Shown here: positions 35,102 through 45,310 of the stretch, in pieces
Position numbering within the stretch: the stretch's first letter is position 1
Layout: each line of letters begins with the position of its first letter
Origin: Bacillus alkalisoli
Lineage (GTDB): Bacteria > Bacillota > Bacilli > Bacillales > Bacillaceae_I
Length of the DNA stretch: 64,000 nucleotides
Reading direction: 5' to 3'
Assembly (NCBI RefSeq): GCF_002797415.1
Contig: NZ_KZ454944.1
Location: forward strand, 3,428,665 to 3,492,664
Translations under genes and position numbers: made by a program
Notes under the pieces: generated by a model
Databases searched by the model: none
Seen by the model: the letters and a program-made list of their open reading frames with translations, nothing else
Told to the model about the DNA's origin: nothing

Positions 35102-36958
35102 TCAAGCGTATGTACCTCTCTTTAAAATACATTCCACCTCATTAGCAGGTAGAGGACGACTATAATAATAACCTTGTCCATATTTACACCCATTTTCAAT
35201 CAAAAACTCCACCTGCTCTATTTCTTCAATACCTTCTGCGATTAGATCAAAATGCAGATTTTCTCCCATTTTTATCATCGTTTTTACTAGTGCTGCTGTG
35301 TTAGAATTTGTTAAGATTTCTTTAATAAACGTTTTATCTATCTTTACTAAATTAATTGGTAAATGATTCAAAACACTTAATGAAGAATACCCTGTACCGA
35401 AGTCATCAATAGATATCTTTACTCCTAGGTTCCTTATTTTTTGTAACACGGTTGCACTATGGGAGATATTTTGCATCACGCTTTCTGTAATCTCTAAACC
35501 TAAATAATCTGATGACAATTGACTTTCGGATAACGCTTTCTTAATTTTTTCAATAAAATCTATGTCTTCAAATTGAATAGTGGATACATTGACGGCTACT
35601 TTTATCATAATTCCTGATGATTGCCATATTTTATTTTGTTTACACGCCTCTTTTAACACCCAGTTTCCAATAGGAACAATCATTCCTAAATCTTCCGCTA
35701 TCGGGATAAATTCTATAGGAGGAATCTGACCTAATTCCGGATGTTTCCATCTTATTAACGCCTCTACCCCGTATATCTTCCCTGTTTCTAGATGTATTTT
35801 AGGTTGATAATGTAGTTCAAATTCATGGTTATGAAGTGCCTTCTTTAATCCTTGTTCCAATTTTCGTTTCCGGTCCATTATATTTTTATCTTCTGGTATA
35901 TAAAATTGATAATTATTTCTACCTCGTTTTTTGGCCCAATACATGGCAGTATCCGCATACTTCATAAGTGTGGTAATATCTTGACCGTCCTTAGGAAAAA
36001 TACTAATACCTATACTCGGTGTTGTATAGTACTCCTCACCTTCTATATAAAATGGTGCTGTAAAATCTAGTAAAATCAGTTCTGCTACTTGTTTTACTTT
36101 CTCCTTGCTTGTGTTTTCTAAATATAATATAAATTCATCTCCACCTTGACGAGCTACTACACCACCATCCACATTTGCCACTAATCTATCACTAACTTGA
36201 ATTAAAAGTTTGTCCCCAGCAGCGTGACCTAACATATCATTAATCATTTTAAAACGATCAATATCAATAAACATGACAGCTAACATGGTTTGATTTTGTT
36301 TACACCTTTCAAATGCTGATTGCAGACTAAAATTTAGCATTGTTCGGTTTGGTAGTCCTGTTAAATTATCATGATAGGCTATGTACTTCAGTTTTTCTTC
36401 CATTTGTTTTCGTTCGGTTATATCATATGCTACACCATTTAATTTTAAAATTTTACCTTCTTCGGATCTCATTGCTTTTCCAAAGAGCTCAAACCAATGT
36501 ACTTCTCTATTTTTGCGAAAAAATCGAAATTCACATTTTGCAGGATATCCTAATAGCAAGTCATGATAGAAGATATCTACTCTTTTTTTATCATCTGGAT
36601 GGACTATTTTAAGCCAAAGGTCATAATCTTCTTCAAATTCTTTTGCCGTATACCCTGTACTTTTCTCAATCCCTTTGGACACTTTTATTCTGTTCGTTTT
36701 TAAGTCATTTTCCCATAGAAAAGAATAGCCATTATCAAAATGACTTTGTAATTCTTTTTTGCTTAGTTTTAACTGATTGGCATAGTATTGAAGTTGATCA
36801 TGTTGCTTTCCAAACCACCACCCAAGGGCCGTGAAAATGATGGTAGCAATTGCGTCACTCATAGGAATATAACCTATAATTCTATAATCACTTATGATGA
36901 ATACCATACAAAGCGAAAATACTAGTATCGTTCTCGATATTCTTCCCTTATATCGCAT
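35102..36958 (-). CDS. PAS-GGDEF-EAL membrane protein (c-di-GMP turnover)
   Basis: A 618-residue protein. Two membrane segments (about 9-25 and 33-50), a PAS domain (about 70-190, with PAC end 'LNGVAYDITERKQ'), a GGDEF domain (about 195-355) with an intact GGDEF motif (ARQGGDEFILY), and an EAL domain (about 370-615) with VEALIRW, the ITESVM and DDFGTGYSS blocks, and KIDKTFI. Both catalytic motifs look complete, so it could make and degrade cyclic di-GMP, though one activity usually dominates. It stands alone. Its 3' end is duplicated at 32.47-32.68 kb. Confidence 0.92.
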   Translation of the reverse strand: MRYKGRISRTILVFSLCMVFIISDYRIIGYIPMSDAIATIIFTALGWWFGKQHDQLQYYANQLKLSKKELQSHFDNGYSFLWENDLKTNRIKVSKGIEKSTGYTAKEFEEDYDLWLKIVHPDDKKRVDIFYHDLLLGYPAKCEFRFFRKNREVHWFELFGKAMRSEEGKILKLNGVAYDITERKQMEEKLKYIAYHDNLTGLPNRTMLNFSLQSAFERCKQNQTMLAVMFIDIDRFKMINDMLGHAAGDKLLIQVSDRLVANVDGGVVARQGGDEFILYLENTSKEKVKQVAELILLDFTAPFYIEGEEYYTTPSIGISIFPKDGQDITTLMKYADTAMYWAKKRGRNNYQFYIPEDKNIMDRKRKLEQGLKKALHNHEFELHYQPKIHLETGKIYGVEALIRWKHPELGQIPPIEFIPIAEDLGMIVPIGNWVLKEACKQNKIWQSSGIMIKVAVNVSTIQFEDIDFIEKIKKALSESQLSSDYLGLEITESVMQNISHSATVLQKIRNLGVKISIDDFGTGYSSLSVLNHLPINLVKIDKTFIKEILTNSNTAALVKTMIKMGENLHFDLIAEGIEEIEQVEFLIENGCKYGQGYYYSRPLPANEVECILKRGTYA

Positions 36959-37076
36959 TAATGCTAACTCCTCTAAACAATCGAATTAGTGCCAGTTTAC
37001 ATGGAATATTCATTCCAACTATTAGTATTCTTATTCTTTTCAAAAGTTCTGAACATATTCTTTTTAGATGTGAAAT

Positions 37077-37131
37077 GGGGACGGGGTTCATTTCTCATTC
37101 TTTAATTGAATGTGAAACGAACCCCGTCCCC
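37077..37131. repeat. GGGGACGGGG palindrome with mixed arms
   Basis: Left inner arm TTCATTTCTCATT, right inner arm AATGTGAAACGAA: the TCTCA side pairs imperfectly with TGTGA. The rest of the gap up to 37,352 (about 220 bases) shows only scattered A/T-rich sequence and no gene. Confidence 0.85.
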
Positions 37132-37352
37132 AACTTCCCTTTTCTGAAATAACATTTTAAAAGGTAACTTGTAAGCCAAAGCACTTCTCAGATATACATA
37201 ACAGCATTACTAATAAAAATCAATCAAACGTTTGTTTAAAAATTAGTATGTTAATATAACCGATCAAAATCTTACATATAAAAAAAGTGCCATCCCATAT
37301 CCGCTTAAGTTTGAACGAATTTAGGACTGACACTGTGTAATATACTTAAAAC

Positions 37353-37877
37353 TCATTTATGTAAATTATAAAGTCGCTGTTCCACCGCCGTTGCTTCTTC
37401 ATAATTAGTGGCAGGTACAGCTATTTTTGTATTTAGAAAGGCAGATTTATTACCTCTTTCCGGATATGGATCCACATAAATTAACATAGAAGCTAGGTTT
37501 TCTTCTGTCATCAACCAGCCAAAAAATTTTGTTACAATTTTATTATTTTCAAACTTTATATAGTTCATGTTACCGACGAAAAAGTCCATGTCAATCCATG
37601 CTTCGTCCGGATAGTCTTTTGTTATTTCGTATTTTTCGATAAAAATACTTCCTTCAAACTCTGATTTTCGAAAGAGTGGTCTCTTTATTTTACCTTTTAC
37701 ACTCACGCTTGTTACTTCACCAACTTCTTGCTCTTCATCACTATACTCATAAGCAGGATATTCCATGTCAATCTTCTTCGGAAAATCGTAATAATATAAA
37801 AAAGCCCCACTTGGAATCGGTACTAAAATAGCAAAACATATTAGTATAAGATCTATGTTTTCTTTTATCTTCAACAT
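37353..37877 (-). CDS. Hypothetical membrane-anchored protein (174 residues)
   Basis: One N-terminal membrane segment (residues 9-30), then an acidic beta-rich outer domain with YPAYEYSDEEQEVGEV near its start and ERGNKSAFLNTKIAVPATNYEEA near its end. No family recognised. RBS AGGAGG. Alone on the minus strand. Confidence 0.7.
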   Translation of the reverse strand: MLKIKENIDLILICFAILVPIPSGAFLYYYDFPKKIDMEYPAYEYSDEEQEVGEVTSVSVKGKIKRPLFRKSEFEGSIFIEKYEITKDYPDEAWIDMDFFVGNMNYIKFENNKIVTKFFGWLMTEENLASMLIYVDPYPERGNKSAFLNTKIAVPATNYEEATAVEQRLYNLHK

Positions 37878-37977
37878 GTCAGTATCCTCCTGATTATGAG
37901 GGATTAATTTTATTGGTAATATTTACATAAGTTTATTCTCTACTTAACCTAAAAATCCCTTTTTATTTTGAAAAAGA

Positions 37978-38036
37978 GGGACGGGGTTCGCTTCACATTT
38001 TCGAAGTTTAAGGGAATGTGAAGCAAACCCCGTCCC
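37978..38036. repeat. GGGGACGGGG-family palindrome
   Basis: Arms GGGACGGGGTTCGCTTCACA and complement (one pair mismatched), loop about 18 bases. It is placed just before the Zur-type box of rpsN. Confidence 0.85.
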
Positions 38037-38091
38037 ATTTTCACATCTCACATAATTTGATTTTCATTCCTATTTATGATTTAATGTTGAT

Positions 38092-38112
38092 AAATCGTAA
38101 TAATTACTATTT
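38092..38112 (+). promoter_or_regulatory. Zur box before the S14 gene
   Basis: Two 10-base arms AAATCGTAAT and ATTACTATTT around one A. Against the Bacillus Zur consensus (AAATCGTAAT N ATTACGATTT) only one base differs. It lies 31 bases before the ATG. Confidence 0.85.
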
Positions 38113-38142
38113 TCAATTAGGCTGAATTAGGAGGTTTATTAA

Positions 38143-38412
38143 ATGGCGAAAAAATCAAAAGTGGTGAAAGAGTTAAAGCGTCAGAAGCTAGTAGAAAAAT
38201 ATGCCGACCAAAGAAGAGCACTTATGGAAAAAGGTGACATTGAAGGCTTAAGAAAATTACCTAGAGATTCTTCCCCAACTCGTCTTAAGAATAGATGTGA
38301 GGTGACTGGAAGACCAAGAGGGTACTTACGCAAATTTAAAATGTCTAGAATTGCTTTTAGAGAGTTTGCTCATAAAGGACAAATTCCTGGTGTGAAGAAA
38401 TCTAGTTGGTAA
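38143..38412 (+). CDS. rpsN: Alternative ribosomal protein S14 (zinc-independent form)
   Basis: An 89-residue S14 of the 30S subunit ([20 protein letters not shown]... [39 protein letters not shown]). It lacks the two CxxC zinc pairs of the housekeeping Firmicutes S14 (about 61 residues), and is the longer C-minus type. In B. subtilis the equivalent (YhzA) replaces the zinc form when zinc is scarce, under Zur. The box just upstream agrees. RBS TTAGGAGG. Confidence 0.95.
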   Translation: MAKKSKVVKELKRQKLVEKYADQRRALMEKGDIEGLRKLPRDSSPTRLKNRCEVTGRPRGYLRKFKMSRIAFREFAHKGQIPGVKKSSW

Positions 38413-38431
38413 AGAACTGAGGTGTGTTGCA

Positions 38432-38770
38432 TTGAATGAGTATTTTGCTAGTTACATGAAAAAAAGTATAATCTCTTCTCTTCCCCAAGAAAAGAAAATG
38501 ATTTATAAATTCATTGAGGATATGGAAGGAAGCTATGAATCACAAGCTGAGACACCTGAACAATACTTTCAATTACTTACTAAAAATCATCCGTATCATA
38601 TTGCGTCGATACATTTTAGTTTACCATCTGACGAAATTCGAAGAATGATACAAGAAGTTGAAAGAGAAATTTCTGTAAAACTAGATCAAAGACTTCAATC
38701 AGCATGCTTAATAGACTATACAAGTTCTTTTAATCAAAATGATAAAAAATTTTTCTTCTATTTATTATGA
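38432..38770 (+). CDS. Hypothetical protein after rpsN (112 residues)
   Basis: Starts at TTG 38,432 after GAGGTG, 20 bases from the S14 stop, so it is probably in the Zur-controlled transcript. The product (MNEYFASYMKKSIISSLPQEKKMIYKFIEDMEG...) is helical and hydrophilic; no family is recognised. Its place suggests a role in zinc-limited growth, but there is no motif to support one. Confidence 0.6.
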   Translation: MNEYFASYMKKSIISSLPQEKKMIYKFIEDMEGSYESQAETPEQYFQLLTKNHPYHIASIHFSLPSDEIRRMIQEVEREISVKLDQRLQSACLIDYTSSFNQNDKKFFFYLL

Positions 38771-38771
38771 C

Positions 38772-38826
38772 AGACGGGGATTGTTTCACATTATTAGTAG
38801 TAAAATGTGAAACAAACCCCGTCCCC
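38772..38826. repeat. Last GGGGACGGGG-family copy
   Basis: Left arm eroded (AGACGGGGATTGTTTCACAT), right arm complete (ATGTGAAACAAACCCCGTCC). No copy is found beyond this point, i.e. in the carbohydrate locus. Confidence 0.8.
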
Positions 38827-38834
38827 ATTTCACA

Positions 38835-39608
38835 TCAATCGTGTTTATTACGAGGAAGTGGTAGCCACTTTAATACATCTTGAATTTGTGCATCCCAATA
38901 ACCCCATTCATGATTACCTGGGCTAAAGGTTGAAGTTAGTTCGACGTTGGATTGCTCACAAACCTCTTTAAACTTTACATTTTGGTGGTATAAGAAGTCC
39001 TCTGTACCACAGCATTGATAAAGAAGGGGCATCTGATTTTCACCACTTTTTTGCTGCAATAACCAAAGCAAATCATTCTCCGTATCTTTTACTGCTTTAT
39101 CACCAAAAATTAGCTCAAACCCTCTTTTTCTTTCTTCTGGCATTATTTCCATTGTATTCACAACATCTAATGCCCCAGATAAGCTAGCTGCGGCTGCAAA
39201 TTTTTCTGGTTGGCGAAGTGCCCACTTAAAGGCACCGTAGCCTCCCATAGATAATCCGGCAACAAAGTTGTCTTCTCGCTTGTCAGATAGATTAAAAAAT
39301 GTTCGAGCTACTACTGGTAACTCTTCTGATAAGAATGTCCAAAATCGGTGACCATTCTCCATATCCGTATAGTAGCTATGATGTACTTGCGGCATAACTA
39401 CCGCTAAGCCTAATCCGTCTACATAACGCTCAATAGAAGTTCTGCGGGTCCAAATGGTATCATCATCACTATATCCGTGTAATAAATACAGAGTAGGAAG
39501 CTTTGTATCCTTCTCTATATTATTTAGTGGTTTTTGCGGTAATATTACTGTCATGGAAGTACTTAAACCTAATACTTCGGAGAAAAAATCACATTTTATT
39601 ATTGCCAT
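38835..39608 (-). CDS. Esterase family protein (EstA/esterase D-like alpha/beta hydrolase)
   Basis: A 257-residue cytoplasmic enzyme with the alpha/beta-hydrolase triad: Ser120 (GLSMGG), Asp204 (GTEDFLY), His233 (GNHEWGYWD), and the oxyanion block LLHGYSDDD. It belongs to the tributyrin/acetyl esterase group often found beside glycosidase genes, where it may deacylate sugar substrates. It is the last gene of the minus-strand carbohydrate locus, 108 bases after the GH94 stop and beyond a hairpin, so its expression may be separate. Start ATG after GGGGGGAAG. Confidence 0.85.
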   Translation of the reverse strand: MAIIKCDFFSEVLGLSTSMTVILPQKPLNNIEKDTKLPTLYLLHGYSDDDTIWTRRTSIERYVDGLGLAVVMPQVHHSYYTDMENGHRFWTFLSEELPVVARTFFNLSDKREDNFVAGLSMGGYGAFKWALRQPEKFAAAASLSGALDVVNTMEIMPEERKRGFELIFGDKAVKDTENDLLWLLQQKSGENQMPLLYQCCGTEDFLYHQNVKFKEVCEQSNVELTSTFSPGNHEWGYWDAQIQDVLKWLPLPRNKHD

Positions 39609-39681
39609 CTTTACTCTTCCCCCCTATAATTTAGCCTTCCAAACAATTGCTTCGTTAGGTCTTAAGAGCCTTGAATAAAGA

Positions 39682-39713
39682 TAATGTGGCGGTCATAATT
39701 GACCACCACATTA
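39682..39713 (-). terminator. Hairpin after the GH94 gene
   Basis: TAATGTGGTGGTCA and TGACCGCCACATTA (minus strand) with one mismatch, then TCTTTATTC. Weak T-run; it may be a partial terminator between GH94 and esterase. Confidence 0.5.
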
Positions 39714-39716
39714 CTT

Positions 39717-42700
39717 TTATAGATATATAGCTATATTGTTGGAGTCTTCGTTCAGTAAGGACATTAATTTCTCACTATCTACGAACAGTCCGCCTTGACG
39801 GTATCTATTCGAAGTTGTTTCAGCCTCTATCTTTTGACCATTAATTTCCATATACCTTTCACCTGATTGTAGGTGGTACGTAAAGGTAACAGGTCGTTCA
39901 TTATACTTATAAGCAAATGTTAGTCCATCTAAATGGTTTGGAAGTACTGGGTCTACTACTAATCCACCATTATCCTGACGGATACCTAGGCAATTACTAA
40001 TAAGCTGGTTCATATAGATTCCAGGTCCACTGGAGTAAATACGCCATCCACCTTTTACTTGCACACTTCCATCACGTAATTTCCCGAACTGTTCTTGTGC
40101 TTCATAACGTGAATTGAATTTCCCGTCAGAACTACTGAAGTATGCGTTGCTTTGTCTACGTTCTGCATTCGGTACAACGTTTTGAATACCGATTGGATTA
40201 ATCATGGATAAGCCTTTCCATGCTTCCTCTTCTTTACCTAACTTCGCCATCGCTTCTACAAAACGAATGTGAGCATGAACGTACTGTAAACCTATTTCTC
40301 TACCAAAGTTAGAAGCTTGTTCCGCACGTTTGAAGTGCTTACTTACTCCGCCTTCGTATTTCGCTGGACGGTTCATTAAGCGTACGCCGTCTGGGCAATA
40401 AAACTCTTTTTTGATCAACTCATAGTGAGAAGCTGCTTGTTCTGGTGTTAATAGTTCACTAATCATACTTCTTGTCATCGGAAGTAGACGATAGTTAATA
40501 CCAGTCTTTGTATCTTCTGGATGAACCATATATTCTACTTTTCCTGGCTCTTCCATGTAAACAAAGCCTGGAATTACGTCTGTTTTAAGCATATATTTCT
40601 TAAAGTCTGCTTCAATGCCCTCGGCTAACGCCATTAGCTCTGTTGCTTCCTCTTTGTTAACTTCCTCTAGTACAGTAGCAAACTTTTTCATTACTTGATA
40701 CGTTAAAGAAACGGTCCAGCTACTAACCATGTAGTCTCTTAATTGTGCGTTAGCAGGTTGAAGCGTATCATCCCAGTCTCCATCACCATAGGAGCTTAAA
40801 TACGTATCATGAACAAAGTTGTTTTTCATATAGTCAATTTGTTTTTTCGCGTGATCAAAAATAGTTGCTGTTTCTTCCGTTAAGTCAAACTGGCCACGAA
40901 TTGTATACGGAACTTTTTCCTCTAGAATAGAGAAGTCCTTTGTAACGGATAAATAATCTGCAAGCACCTTTAAAGGCCATACGATAATGTCTCCATGACT
41001 TTCTCCTGCTTGAATTTTGTTATAACGGTCGAACATGAACCATTGAGGCCAGTTGCCATCGTCTTCAAATTGGTGACTGTACACTGTTTTCAAAATTTCT
41101 TTTACCGATTCATATTTCTGCGTAGCCATGAAATATTCTGTCGGCCCTTGGCATACATCACGAGTTCCCCAAGCTGCACCACTATACTGCTCTAAACCGT
41201 GTGGTACAGTGAAATGCACTAACATATTATGTGTGTACCACCATGCAACACTGTTCACTTTTTCTAAATCTTCTGTTTCTCCACCATTTTGCGATAAGTC
41301 AAAGCCATTCATACATTCGCGTAAAAATTCACGGTAACGTGCAATTTCATCCGCAGCATTTTTCTCTGTAAAAGGAACTTCCTCACCATATAATAAACCT
41401 TGAATCGTCATCGTCCAATCGCTAGTGCTATCAAGTTCTAAAACTACTAATGCTGCAGAATTAAGGTGTGCATTTTCTACTAATGCTTCTTCATTACTAA
41501 TCGTCATGTTCGTACCATCAACACAGAACTTGTATGTTAACTCTGGATAAACATTTGCACTCATAGAAGATTCATGAGCTGTAAACGTCACAACCCCGTT
41601 TTCTTCTTCCATAACGAATGGTGTTTCTAACTCGTTCGCATTTACAACCACTTGGTTTGTCACAAGGTAACGGTATTGTGTCCCGCTTTCTGATTGAACA
41701 TGTAGTTGAAGCTCTGGCGTGTCCACCATTGTGTAACTTGTAATGATGATCATATCTGTTGCTGTTTTGTAATACCAGCGTGCATAGTTAAAACCAATTT
41801 CATACATTGAAGGCATCGTTAATAGTTGGTACGTTCCTTCTACTTCTACATAAATACGTTGACCTGATGTTTTGAAAATATTTAATGCATTACGAGCATT
41901 AGAAAGCATCTTATTAAAAGAAGTATTTCCAACAACTACTTGAGAATTAAATATTCCGTACATATAAGATGTAGACGAGAACACATTTTCCTTCATTTTG
42001 TCATTTTGACCAGTCATGATAATATGACCGTGTGGACGTTCAACAACTAACTCTTTCTCTTTTAACACGACATGCTCATGTGTTTCTGTGAAGAAAGATA
42101 ATAACGTATCTCCATCCCACTCTTCTTGACGTCTAGTCGGGAAGTATTTATTTACTTCATCGATTGTTAAGGATTCCGAATGGACTGGTGTACCAATTTT
42201 CTCAGAGATTCGAACCTTAGGTTGTTCCACCCCAAGTTCAACTACTGTCCCTTGGATACTTTCCCACGCAAGTTTCACTTCGTCTTCAAACTCTAACTCT
42301 ATAATTGCTTCTTCATGGTTTTCTTTAAATAAGCCATAGAACACAAACTGTGTAGCACCAGCTAGTGTTACTTTCTCAGATTGTAGTGCTGTATAAGCAA
42401 ACTCATATTGGTATACTTTATTTGGAAGCGAATCTTGTAATAATACTTCTGGTATATCCGTCTCTTTATAAGGTAAACCGAAAAATTGGAAGCCATCTGT
42501 TAAATAGCCTGTTGCTTTTGTTAATGAACCTTGTTGCATATAAGGGAATCCACCAGGTTGTGGTTGGTTTTGTCTAGAACATACAACATAACCTTTTTCC
42601 CCTGTTTCAAAAACAGTGTGGTCTACATATTGGGAAACGTATGCTTCATTGTTACGAACAGCACCTTTACTCGCAATTGACATGTCTTGTCCGTAAATCA

Positions 42701-43061
42701 CATCAACTTCAACATTTTCCCCTTCTACTTTCACATCCCAGAACCAAACACCGTGAGTAGTTAAATGGAATGTTACTTCATAATTTACTTCCTCAATGTT
42801 TCCTTTCCAAGTCATTGCTTTTTCCGATGCATAAAATGTGCTTGGAGATTTCACGCCTAGAAGAGGAAAAACTTGCATTCCCCCTTCACGATGTAAACGT
42901 AAGTAAATGTTATTTAATGATCCATCAACAGGGTTAGCTAATAGTTGATTAATCATCACCCAGTTATGACTTGCTTCAAATAAGTCACCACTGTTTAAGA
43001 ATGTAAAGTTTATTTCTCCCGCTTTTAGATTGTATTTTGACGTTTCAATTGTTGTTGTCAT
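39717..43061 (-). CDS. GH94 phosphorylase, probable 1,2-beta-oligoglucan phosphorylase
   Basis: A 1,114-residue cytoplasmic enzyme without signal peptide. The N-terminal half is a beta-sandwich; the C-terminal half is an (alpha/alpha)6 barrel with the GH94 motifs YSGAAWGTRDVCQGP (626-640), GNWPQWFMFDRY (669-680) and SSYGDGDWDDTL (757-767), the last holding the acid Asp region. The length equals that of the Listeria innocua 1,2-beta-oligoglucan phosphorylase (about 1,113), longer than cellobiose phosphorylase (about 800). The reaction would release glucose 1-phosphate from sophoro-oligosaccharides. The GH3 gene lies just upstream, as in Listeria. Other beta-glucan phosphorylases remain possible. 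Confidence 0.85.
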   Translation of the reverse strand: MTTTIETSKYNLKAGEINFTFLNSGDLFEASHNWVMINQLLANPVDGSLNNIYLRLHREGGMQVFPLLGVKSPSTFYASEKAMTWKGNIEEVNYEVTFHLTTHGVWFWDVKVEGENVEVDVIYGQDMSIASKGAVRNNEAYVSQYVDHTVFETGEKGYVVCSRQNQPQPGGFPYMQQGSLTKATGYLTDGFQFFGLPYKETDIPEVLLQDSLPNKVYQYEFAYTALQSEKVTLAGATQFVFYGLFKENHEEAIIELEFEDEVKLAWESIQGTVVELGVEQPKVRISEKIGTPVHSESLTIDEVNKYFPTRRQEEWDGDTLLSFFTETHEHVVLKEKELVVERPHGHIIMTGQNDKMKENVFSSTSYMYGIFNSQVVVGNTSFNKMLSNARNALNIFKTSGQRIYVEVEGTYQLLTMPSMYEIGFNYARWYYKTATDMIIITSYTMVDTPELQLHVQSESGTQYRYLVTNQVVVNANELETPFVMEEENGVVTFTAHESSMSANVYPELTYKFCVDGTNMTISNEEALVENAHLNSAALVVLELDSTSDWTMTIQGLLYGEEVPFTEKNAADEIARYREFLRECMNGFDLSQNGGETEDLEKVNSVAWWYTHNMLVHFTVPHGLEQYSGAAWGTRDVCQGPTEYFMATQKYESVKEILKTVYSHQFEDDGNWPQWFMFDRYNKIQAGESHGDIIVWPLKVLADYLSVTKDFSILEEKVPYTIRGQFDLTEETATIFDHAKKQIDYMKNNFVHDTYLSSYGDGDWDDTLQPANAQLRDYMVSSWTVSLTYQVMKKFATVLEEVNKEEATELMALAEGIEADFKKYMLKTDVIPGFVYMEEPGKVEYMVHPEDTKTGINYRLLPMTRSMISELLTPEQAASHYELIKKEFYCPDGVRLMNRPAKYEGGVSKHFKRAEQASNFGREIGLQYVHAHIRFVEAMAKLGKEEEAWKGLSMINPIGIQNVVPNAERRQSNAYFSSSDGKFNSRYEAQEQFGKLRDGSVQVKGGWRIYSSGPGIYMNQLISNCLGIRQDNGGLVVDPVLPNHLDGLTFAYKYNERPVTFTYHLQSGERYMEINGQKIEAETTSNRYRQGGLFVDSEKLMSLLNEDSNNIAIYL

Positions 43062-43080
43062 GATGTCCTCCTATATTGCG

Positions 43081-45240
43081 TTATTTTACTAATACGAATT
43101 CTTTTTCTTGTGTTTCTACGCTGTTAGGACCAGCAAATGCAAGGAATTTTCCTGCATCACTACTAAACTGTAAATCAGCATGGTGGTAACGAAGCATTTC
43201 TTCTGTAATCGTGAATGTAACCGTCTTCGTTTCACCTGGATTTAATGTAATCTTTTCATACCCTTTTAGTTCTTTTAACGGTCGTACAACTTCTCCAACA
43301 AGATCACGGACATAGAGCTGTACAATCTCATCACCGGCTACATCACCGTTGTTCGTAACATCAACCGTTACAGTTATCGGTTGATCTACTGTAAGTGTAT
43401 CGGTAGAAAGTGATACTTCACCGTACACATAGTTTGTATAGCTTAGTCCGAATCCGAATGGAAGAAGTGGCGTATTTGGAATATCTAAATATTTAGATAC
43501 ATATTCTGTCACAGGTTCATCCTGCGGGCGACCTGTATTGAAGCAGTTATAGTAAACTGGAACTTGACCAACTGAATATGGGAACGACATGGTAATCTTA
43601 CCTGATGGGTTTGCATCACCGAATAATAAATCCGCAACAGCTGCTCCACCTTCTGTTCCTGGGTACCATGCTTCTAACACTGCATCTGTTTGGTCGATAA
43701 CTCCGTGTAAATCTAATGGACGTCCATTGAACAATACTACTGCCATTGGCTTGGCTAATTTCTTTAACTGGGCAATTAAGTGAAGTTGTGCTTCTGGTAA
43801 ACGAATATCTGCACGACACTTCGCTTCTCCACTCATTCTGGAATGCTCACCTAATGCAAGGACGATCACATCAGCATTTTTTGCCGCGTTGATTGCTTCT
43901 TGAAGCTGTTCTTCTGTTCCGGCCTCAATATCACAGCCTTGCGCTACGAAAAGGTTGGCTGGATCCATTTTCATCTTAAAGCCTTCATCTACTTTTACTG
44001 CAACCTCTTGTGAACCTTGCCAAGACCATGGGCCTAAAATGTCGCCATTATGTGCGAAAGGACCAATTAATGCGATTTTTTGTTCTTTTTGTAAAGGCAG
44101 CACATTGTCATTTTTCATTAAGACACATGATTTTGTTGCTAGTTCTCTCGCAACTTGACGATGTTCTTCACTTAAAATTAACTTTTCTTCTAGTTCTACA
44201 TTTGCGCCACGATATGGATTTTCGAATAATCCTAGTTTTTCTTTTAATTGCAAAATACGTAGCACTGATTCATTTAGTAAGCTTTCAGAAATAGTTCCAT
44301 CTTCAATTAGCTCTTTTAAATTAGAAATATAGCAAGGTGTCATCATTTCAATATCAACACCTGCTTCAATTGCCTTTTGCGCCGCTTCTTTTTCATCAGC
44401 AGCTACTCCGTGTGCGATGATTTCTTTTACAGCTCCCCAGTCAGAGATAATAACACCGTCAAAGCCCCATTCATCACGAAGTATTTCTCGCATTAATTTT
44501 TTATTTCCAGTAGCAGGAATGCTGTCCACTGTATTAAATGCTGTCATTACCATTTCACAGCCTTCATCAAGAGCTGCCTTATATGCTGGTAAATACGATT
44601 CACGAAGAATACGCTCGGACATATCTACCGTATTATAATCTCTTCCAGCTTCTGCAGCTCCATAGGCAGCAAAGTGTTTCACACAGGCTGCAACTCTGTT
44701 TGTATCATTCGTTAAATCCGATCCTTGGAATCCACGTACCATTGCTCTAGCAAAATCGGAATTTAGGAATGGATCTTCACCAGTTGACTCCATTACTCTT
44801 CCCCAGCGAGGATCACGAACTAAATCTACCATCGGTGCAAACGTTACATGCACTCCAGATACAGCAGCTTCTACTGCTGCAATTTCTGCACTTTTCTCTG
44901 CTAACTCCATGTCCCACGAACTACCAATTGCTAATGGAACTGGAAAAATAGTTTTAAAACCGTGGATGATATCTGCCATCATTAGTAAAGGGATGCCTAA
45001 ACGGTTATTTTCCATGTATGTTTTTTGTATGTTCATAACTTCCTGTGCACCAGCACCACCAAGAACGGAACCGCTATTATTTACTATCTCTTCGTTAATC
45101 CCCATATCCTGCATCGGACCTGTAATTTGTCCTTCGTGTGAGGATCCTTTATAAAATAACGTTGCTAATTGTAGCAGCTGTGCTACTTTCTCATCTAATG
45201 TCATTTGTTCAAGTATTTGGTGCGAGCGACTTTTCGTCAT
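43081..45240 (-). CDS. GH3 beta-glucosidase (sophorose type likely)
   Basis: A 719-residue enzyme without signal peptide. Domain order: GH3 barrel with nucleophile Asp267 (VIISDWGA), the KHFAAYGA and GRDYNTVDMS blocks, then the alpha/beta sandwich with acid/base Glu472 (RMSGEAKCR), and a fibronectin-III-like end (PLKELKGYEKITLNPGETKTVTF). The length and Asp/Glu positions agree with the Listeria Lin1840 enzyme, which prefers sophorose. It hydrolyses short beta-glucosides to glucose. RBS GGAGGGG. It precedes GH94 in the same operon; ATTGAAACGTTTCAAT boxes lie upstream. Confidence 0.9.
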   Translation of the reverse strand: MTKSRSHQILEQMTLDEKVAQLLQLATLFYKGSSHEGQITGPMQDMGINEEIVNNSGSVLGGAGAQEVMNIQKTYMENNRLGIPLLMMADIIHGFKTIFPVPLAIGSSWDMELAEKSAEIAAVEAAVSGVHVTFAPMVDLVRDPRWGRVMESTGEDPFLNSDFARAMVRGFQGSDLTNDTNRVAACVKHFAAYGAAEAGRDYNTVDMSERILRESYLPAYKAALDEGCEMVMTAFNTVDSIPATGNKKLMREILRDEWGFDGVIISDWGAVKEIIAHGVAADEKEAAQKAIEAGVDIEMMTPCYISNLKELIEDGTISESLLNESVLRILQLKEKLGLFENPYRGANVELEEKLILSEEHRQVARELATKSCVLMKNDNVLPLQKEQKIALIGPFAHNGDILGPWSWQGSQEVAVKVDEGFKMKMDPANLFVAQGCDIEAGTEEQLQEAINAAKNADVIVLALGEHSRMSGEAKCRADIRLPEAQLHLIAQLKKLAKPMAVVLFNGRPLDLHGVIDQTDAVLEAWYPGTEGGAAVADLLFGDANPSGKITMSFPYSVGQVPVYYNCFNTGRPQDEPVTEYVSKYLDIPNTPLLPFGFGLSYTNYVYGEVSLSTDTLTVDQPITVTVDVTNNGDVAGDEIVQLYVRDLVGEVVRPLKELKGYEKITLNPGETKTVTFTITEEMLRYHHADLQFSSDAGKFLAFAGPNSVETQEKEFVLVK

Positions 45241-45310
45241 ATTACCCCTCCGTTAAACTAGAAGTTTTCTTTTATCTTGGCTACATGCCAGCATAAATTA
45301 TTTAATTTTA

